The translations under genes were made by a program, and so were the position numbers. Source: Oceanidesulfovibrio indonesiensis (GTDB lineage: Bacteria; Desulfobacterota; Desulfovibrionia; Desulfovibrionales; Desulfovibrionaceae). From it: a stretch of DNA of 64,000 bases. Below, in pieces: positions 59,595 through 64,000 of the stretch. Below the pieces are notes generated by a model that was not told the DNA's origin, searched no databases, and worked only from the letters and a program-made list of their open reading frames with translations. Within the stretch, counting starts at the first letter, position 1. Every line of letters starts with the position of its first letter. Location of the stretch: assembly GCF_007625075.1 (NCBI RefSeq), contig NZ_QMIE01000007.1, positions 62,338-126,337 on the forward strand, read 5' to 3'.

Positions 59595-61973
59595 CTAAAG
59601 CATATCCAGTGGATCGAGGTCCAGAGTGATCTTGATGCCGGCCACGCTGCACACCTGGTCATGGAATGCGGCGTAGAGCCGGCGCACCGATGGCCAGTCC
59701 GCGGCTTTGAGCAGACATTGATAGCGACGCTTGCCGCGCAAACGAGGGATGGGGGCCGGAACCGGACCGAGAAACTGCGCGCCGATGGAACGAGCCACAT
59801 CCCGCGCGGGCTGGGCCAGGGTCGCGCCGAGCACGAGCGAATCGCTCACTGAGGGCGAGACCTCCAGGCGCACCAACCCGAGTTTGACGAACGGCGGGTA
59901 TTTGCGTTTGCGACGGCGTTCCAGCTCCTGGGTGAAGAACCCTTCGTAGTCGTTTTCCTGCACGTACTGCCAGCAGTAATGGTCCGGATTGCGGGTCTGG
60001 ATGAGCACGCAGCCCGGCCGCTCGCCACGGCCGGCGCGGCCAGCCACCTGCACGAGGAGTTGGAACGAACGTTCGGCGGCGCGGTAGTCCGGCAGGTTCA
60101 GACCCATGTCCGCATCGGCCGCCACCACGAGGGTGACATCAGGAAAGTGGTGACCCTTGGAGAGCATCTGCGTGCCCACGAGCACCTGCGCCTCTTTGCG
60201 CGCGAAAGCGTTGATAATGGCCTCCATGCGGCCGGGACGGCGGGTCGAATCGCGATCCAGCCGCAGCACTTCGCAGCCGCGCGGCAGTGCGGCGGACAGG
60301 GTTTCCTCCAACCGCTCGGTCCCCTCGCCCATGGGCAGATAGTCGGCCGAGCCGCACGTGGGACACAGCAGCGGATACGGCAGGCTGTCTCCGCAATAAT
60401 GGCAGATGAGCCGCTCACGGCCCTTGTGGTAGGTCAGGCCAATGTCGCAGTTCACGCATTTGGCGGTCTGCCCGCACTCCTTGCAATACATGAGCGGCGA
60501 GTACCCGCGGCGATTGAGCATGATGATGGCCTGGTCTCCGGCCTTCACCACTTCGCGCAGCCGCGCGGCGCTGTACGGCGCAAGCAGGGAATCGGTCGGC
60601 CCGATGCTGCGGATGTCCACCAGTTCCATGCTGGGCATGACCGCATCGCCGAACCGCTCGGAAAGTACGTGGTGCGGCAGCAGGCCGGACTGTGCGGCGT
60701 GGTAGGTCTTCACATCCGGCGTGGCGGAACCCAGAATGCATACGCCGCCGTGCTGGACGGCGAGAAAATGGGCGACTTCTTTGGCCTGGTAGCCGAGCCG
60801 CTCATCCTGTTTGAAAGAGGCGTCGTGCTCTTCGTCCAGGACCACTGCGCCCATTTCCCGCAGGGGCAAAAAAAGGGCCGAGCGCGTGCCCACCACCAGA
60901 TGCGGTCCCTGCTCGGTCGCCGCGCGCAGGAAATTGCGCTCGCGCTCCTTGGGCGGCTGATAACCGTGGTGGAAGATAACGTTCCTGTCCGGAAAAACTG
61001 CGCACACGGCCCGACGCAGATTGATGGCCAGGGCAACTTCCGGGGCCAGAAGCACCACGCTGCGCCCCCGCGCCAGGCAGGCCCGGGCCAGCTCCAGGTA
61101 CACCGCCGTCTTGCCGCTGCCGGTGACGCCGAACAGCAGGTGCGAGACCAGGCTGCCGTTGCCCCCGCCGTCCAGAGCTTTTTCGAAAGCGGCCAGGGCC
61201 GCGGCCTGTCCTTCCGAAAGATCGTAGCACACGCCGGAGTCCGCGGCGCAGCCCGTCTCATCCACGGCTTCGCAGAACGCCGGCTGGGGGCCGATAGTGA
61301 TGATTCCGCGATCAGCCAACGTATTCAGAACAGTAGATGTCTCGGGGCCGAGTTCCCTGGCAAGCACGGCGCGCGCCGTGGGGCCGCGGTCCCAGAGGTA
61401 TTCCAGGAGTGCGATCTGCCGCTTGGCCGAGGGGCGGACAGGCCATGGCGGATCCTTCACCACGCTGGCGTATTCCACGGCTGCCGCGGGCTCTATGGAT
61501 TTGGCCTCCATGTTGCCGGAGAGCCACAGCCGGGCAAGCTCCTTCTTGGCGGGGTCGTCCAGCTTGGCGAGTTCAGCGCTCTTGAGCCGGCGTGGGGCGC
61601 CGCCTTCGTACACCGTGTAGAGGATACGCGAGGTTTTGAGCCCGGCCGGGAGCATCTGGCCGAGGATGCGGCCTTCATATTCCATCTGCCGCAGGGCGAG
61701 GTTGCGGATCATGTCCAGATACGGCTCGGAAAAAAGCGGCGTGCGCTCCACGGGCCAGAGCACGGGTTTGAGGGCGTAGCCGGCGTCATCGGTCGGAGCC
61801 TCTGCCTCGCCGGAGAGCACCACGCCCAGCCGCATGCCGTTTCCCAGCGGGACAAGCACCCGCGTTCCCGGCAGCAGCGCCTCGAAAGGCAGCCATGCAG
61901 GTTGTTCGTAGGTGAGGTTGGCGTAGGGAGGACTTGCGAGGGCTACTCGGACTGGGCGTACGGGGCGCTTCAT
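59595..61973 (-). CDS. priA: Primosomal replication protein N' (PriA helicase)
   Basis: 792 residues. The N-terminal 3'-DNA-binding domain (VRVALASPPYANLTYEQP) is followed by a winged-helix part and an SF2 helicase: Walker A GVTGSGKTAVYLEL, DEEHDASFKQDE and a zinc-binding insert with paired cysteines (YCKECGQTAKCVNC and ICHYCGDSLPYPLLCPTCGS). QVAGRAGRGERPG is helicase motif VI. PriA restarts stalled replication forks. It follows galU by 77 bases, with a GC-rich hairpin between them. Confidence 0.94.
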   Translation of the reverse strand: MKRPVRPVRVALASPPYANLTYEQPAWLPFEALLPGTRVLVPLGNGMRLGVVLSGEAEAPTDDAGYALKPVLWPVERTPLFSEPYLDMIRNLALRQMEYEGRILGQMLPAGLKTSRILYTVYEGGAPRRLKSAELAKLDDPAKKELARLWLSGNMEAKSIEPAAAVEYASVVKDPPWPVRPSAKRQIALLEYLWDRGPTARAVLARELGPETSTVLNTLADRGIITIGPQPAFCEAVDETGCAADSGVCYDLSEGQAAALAAFEKALDGGGNGSLVSHLLFGVTGSGKTAVYLELARACLARGRSVVLLAPEVALAINLRRAVCAVFPDRNVIFHHGYQPPKERERNFLRAATEQGPHLVVGTRSALFLPLREMGAVVLDEEHDASFKQDERLGYQAKEVAHFLAVQHGGVCILGSATPDVKTYHAAQSGLLPHHVLSERFGDAVMPSMELVDIRSIGPTDSLLAPYSAARLREVVKAGDQAIIMLNRRGYSPLMYCKECGQTAKCVNCDIGLTYHKGRERLICHYCGDSLPYPLLCPTCGSADYLPMGEGTERLEETLSAALPRGCEVLRLDRDSTRRPGRMEAIINAFARKEAQVLVGTQMLSKGHHFPDVTLVVAADADMGLNLPDYRAAERSFQLLVQVAGRAGRGERPGCVLIQTRNPDHYCWQYVQENDYEGFFTQELERRRKRKYPPFVKLGLVRLEVSPSVSDSLVLGATLAQPARDVARSIGAQFLGPVPAPIPRLRGKRRYQCLLKAADWPSVRRLYAAFHDQVCSVAGIKITLDLDPLDML

Positions 61974-62006
61974 GCTCCGCGGGAGCCGCCGGGCAAGGCG
62001 GCCGGT

Positions 62007-62039
62007 GCCGCGGCGGCACCTTTACGGTTCCGCCGCGGC
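62007..62039 (-). other. GC-rich intercistronic hairpin between galU and priA
   Basis: GCCGCGGCGG (62007-62016) pairs with CCGCCGCGGC (62030-62039), a perfect 10-bp stem with a 13-base loop. It lies 12 bases after the galU stop and has no T-run, so it is more likely an mRNA-stabilising or attenuating hairpin than a full terminator. Confidence 0.5.
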
Positions 62040-62050
62040 GCGTTGAATGG

Positions 62051-62920
62051 TTACTTGCAGGAAAGAAGCTGCTGGAGACGATGGACGAGATCGTCGCGCA
62101 GGCTTTCATCCTGCAATGCAAAATAGATGTTCGCAGTGAGGTACTCCGCCCAGTCGCCGGCGTCAAACCGCTGGCCGCGCATGCGCACTGCAAGCAGGCG
62201 CGATTCCTTGGCCAGGGACTTGAGGGCGTCCGTGAGCTGGATCTCGCCGCCGTGGCCGGGTTCCACGCTTTCCAGGTGCTCGAATATCTCGGGCATGAGC
62301 ACGTAGCGCCCCACGATGGCCAGTCTTGACGGGGCTTCGCTCAACTTGGGTTTTTCCACGAGATCCCGCACACGGTACAGGCCGGGGGCGAACTCCTCGC
62401 CCTGGATGATGCCGTAGCGGCTCACCTTGTCCGGTGGCACCTCCATGACGCCGATGACGGGCAGCTTTTCGTCCATGACCACGTCGATGAGCTGCTTGAT
62501 GCCCGGCTCCATGCCGAACATGAGGTCATCGCCCACCATGATGGCGAAGGGATCGTTCTTGACCACTTCCTTGGCGCAAAGCACGGCGTGGCCCAGGCCC
62601 AGCTGCTTTTTCTGGCGCACGGAAATGATATTGACCATCTCCGCCACCTCGCGGACGGCCTGGAGATACTCAGTCTTGCCGGATTTTTCGAGCACGGACT
62701 CCAGCGACAGGTTGTAGTCGAAGTGGTCCTCGATGATTTTCTTGTTCTGGTTGTTGATGAAGATGACGTCCGTGAGGCCGGAATTCATGGCCTCTTCCAC
62801 AACATACTGCACCACCGGCTTGTTGTAGACCGGCAGCATTTCTTTGGGAATGTTCTTTGTAGCGGGCAGCGAACGGGTGCCCCAGCCCGCCACCGGTACG
62901 ACCACCTTCTTTATTTGCAT
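62051..62920 (-). CDS. galU: UTP--glucose-1-phosphate uridylyltransferase
   Basis: 289 residues, the usual length. The N-terminus KKVVVPVAGWGTRSLPATK and IPKEMLPVYNKP is the nucleotidyltransferase signature of GalU; PFAIMVGDDLMFG holds the metal-binding aspartate and VEKPKLSEAPS is also typical. It makes UDP-glucose from glucose-1-phosphate and UTP for cell-surface glycans. It is 256 bases after glmM, and priA follows. Confidence 0.94.
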   Translation of the reverse strand: MQIKKVVVPVAGWGTRSLPATKNIPKEMLPVYNKPVVQYVVEEAMNSGLTDVIFINNQNKKIIEDHFDYNLSLESVLEKSGKTEYLQAVREVAEMVNIISVRQKKQLGLGHAVLCAKEVVKNDPFAIMVGDDLMFGMEPGIKQLIDVVMDEKLPVIGVMEVPPDKVSRYGIIQGEEFAPGLYRVRDLVEKPKLSEAPSRLAIVGRYVLMPEIFEHLESVEPGHGGEIQLTDALKSLAKESRLLAVRMRGQRFDAGDWAEYLTANIYFALQDESLRDDLVHRLQQLLSCK

Positions 62921-63176
62921 TATCCGCGCTCCTCGAAGGTCTCATGTTTCTGCACGCGGCGGTTGACCCGCCCCCGCCGTAAAAGGCCTTTCAGGCAGGA
63001 TGGCTGCCGGGGCCCGTATTGGACTCGATCCGCTGGCCTTCAGTGTTCGCTATCCCGACAGACGCCCGGAATTCGAACGAAGGCCCTAATCTCTACGGTA
63101 CCATTTTCCTCTTGAATGGCAAGCATCCTGTGCATGAAGATGCCTCGGCAGGGCCTGCTCGGACGCATTGCTGCGG

Positions 63177-64000
63177 TTACTTCAGGCTGGTCTTCAGAGT
63201 CTGGGCCAGGGAGTTGGCCAGTTCCTCGACCAGATCGCGGTCTTCGCCCTCCACCATGACGCGGGCCACGGACTCAGTACCTGAGTAGCGCAACAGCACA
63301 CGGCCCCTGCCCTTGAGCTTTTCTTCGGCCGCTTTTTGGGCCTGGACCACGGCGTCCACCTGATCGAAGGGGATCTTACGCTCCACGTGCACGTTCAGAA
63401 GCACCTGCGGCAACAGATCCATGAGTTCAGCCAGTTCGGACAAAGGCTTGCCCTTGATGTTCATGAGTCGCATGAGCTGAAGCGCAGCAAGGATGCCGTC
63501 GCCCGTGGTCGCGTAGCGGTAGAAAATGAGGTGCCCGGACTGCTCGCCGCCAAAGGTCGCGCCTTCGCGCCGCATGGCTTCCACCACATGGCGGTCGCCC
63601 ACCGGCGTGCGCACCAGTTGGCCGCCATTGTCCTTCATGAACAGATCGAGCCCCATGTTGCTCATCACCGTGGCCACCAGCTTGCGTCCGGGCAACTCGT
63701 CACGTTCCATCATGTCGCGTGCGCACATGGCCATGATCTGGTCGCCGTCGAGTACGCGGCCTTTCTCGTCCACCACGATGAGCCGGTCCGCATCGCCGTC
63801 CAGCGCCAGACCGATGTCCGCGCCATGCTCGCGCACGTGATGCGCCACGACCTCCGGATAGAGGGAGCCGCATTTGTCGTTGATATTAAGTCCGTTGGGT
63901 TCGGTGCCAATCTTGATGACATCGGCGCCGAGTTCCTCGAATATGGGCGGCGCTACACGATAGGACGCGCCGTGGGCGCAGTCCAGCACCACCTTCATGC
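63177..64000 (-). CDS. glmM: Phosphoglucosamine mutase, C-terminal part (cut by window edge)
   Basis: The frame continues past the window edge; about 274 residues of the C-terminal two-thirds are seen. Motifs are [11 protein letters not shown] (metal-binding loop), [13 protein letters not shown] (sugar loop) and [18 protein letters not shown] (phosphate-binding loop). These identify GlmM, which converts glucosamine-6-phosphate to glucosamine-1-phosphate for peptidoglycan and lipopolysaccharide. The phosphoserine loop lies upstream of the visible part. The 256 bases after its stop show no gene and no clear terminator. Confidence 0.93.
   Translation of the reverse strand, partial: MKVVLDCAHGASYRVAPPIFEELGADVIKIGTEPNGLNINDKCGSLYPEVVAHHVREHGADIGLALDGDADRLIVVDEKGRVLDGDQIMAMCARDMMERDELPGRKLVATVMSNMGLDLFMKDNGGQLVRTPVGDRHVVEAMRREGATFGGEQSGHLIFYRYATTGDGILAALQLMRLMNIKGKPLSELAELMDLLPQVLLNVHVERKIPFDQVDAVVQAQKAAEEKLKGRGRVLLRYSGTESVARVMVEGEDRDLVEELANSLAQTLKTSLK

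Noticed and set aside
1-64000. tRNA, rRNA, CRISPR or insertion-sequence genes
   Set aside because: No cloverleaf-like sequence, spaced repeats, transposase-like protein or terminal inverted repeats with target duplication were recognised by eye; a tRNAscan and repeat search would be decisive.

Overview
The window reads as a chromosomal segment of a GC-rich Gram-negative bacterium, most likely a Desulfovibrionales-type sulfate reducer (former Deltaproteobacteria). The grounds are a short single-cluster ferredoxin of the Desulfovibrio kind, Gram-negative envelope genes (YejABEF, EnvC, an OmpA-domain protein, a TolA-like protein) and a GAK-type gene cluster. The assignment is inference from gene content. 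I found no tRNA, rRNA, CRISPR array, insertion sequence or prophage.

Layout. 1-5.9 kb: a glycosyltransferase cut by the edge and a radical SAM/SPASM protein (minus), divergent from a medium-chain dehydrogenase, a polysaccharide-deacetylase-like protein, two small unknowns and a class V aminotransferase (plus). 6-8.5 kb: small secreted proteins around a divergent carboxymuconolactone-decarboxylase-family gene and LysR pair. 8.8-14.4 kb: the complete peptide importer yejABEF. 14.6-19.2 kb: a HAD phosphatase and a fused beta-phosphoglucomutase/GH65 disaccharide phosphorylase. 19.5-31.7 kb: a vWA-OmpA protein, a TolA-like protein, peroxiredoxin, ferredoxin, an AI-2E-family permease, alkaline phosphatase, a YibE/F protein, an MFS transporter, YcgR-like PilZ and HDOD proteins and an Smr protein, with several textbook terminators.

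32-42.4 kb is a long minus-strand run: a polar amino-acid ABC transporter, prmA, a HhH-GPD glycosylase, envC, an S41 protease, a YibQ-type deacetylase, ndk and proC. 43-45.4 kb holds a small secreted unknown, argD and dut.

45.4-57 kb is the most interesting part. An apparent operon on the minus strand encodes an XXXCH-domain protein, a PHP-like metalloprotein, an amphi-Trp protein, a PhoU domain fused to an aminoglycoside-phosphotransferase-like kinase, an ATP-grasp ligase, an HprK-related kinase and a CofD/YvcK-like protein. This set matches the uncharacterised GAK system named in protein-family collections. It lies directly downstream of phoB-phoR-pstB-phoU, and an 11/22-bp phased repeat resembling a PHO box precedes phoB. 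57-64 kb carries housekeeping genes on the minus strand: trmL, an M3 oligopeptidase, priA, galU and the 3' part of glmM.

Genes linked to phosphate are prominent: PhoBR, PstB, PhoU, a PhoU-kinase fusion, alkaline phosphatase with a weaker PHO-like repeat, and a phosphorolytic sugar pathway. My main hypothesis is that the GAK-like operon is a phosphate-linked phosphotransfer/ligation system of unknown substrate.
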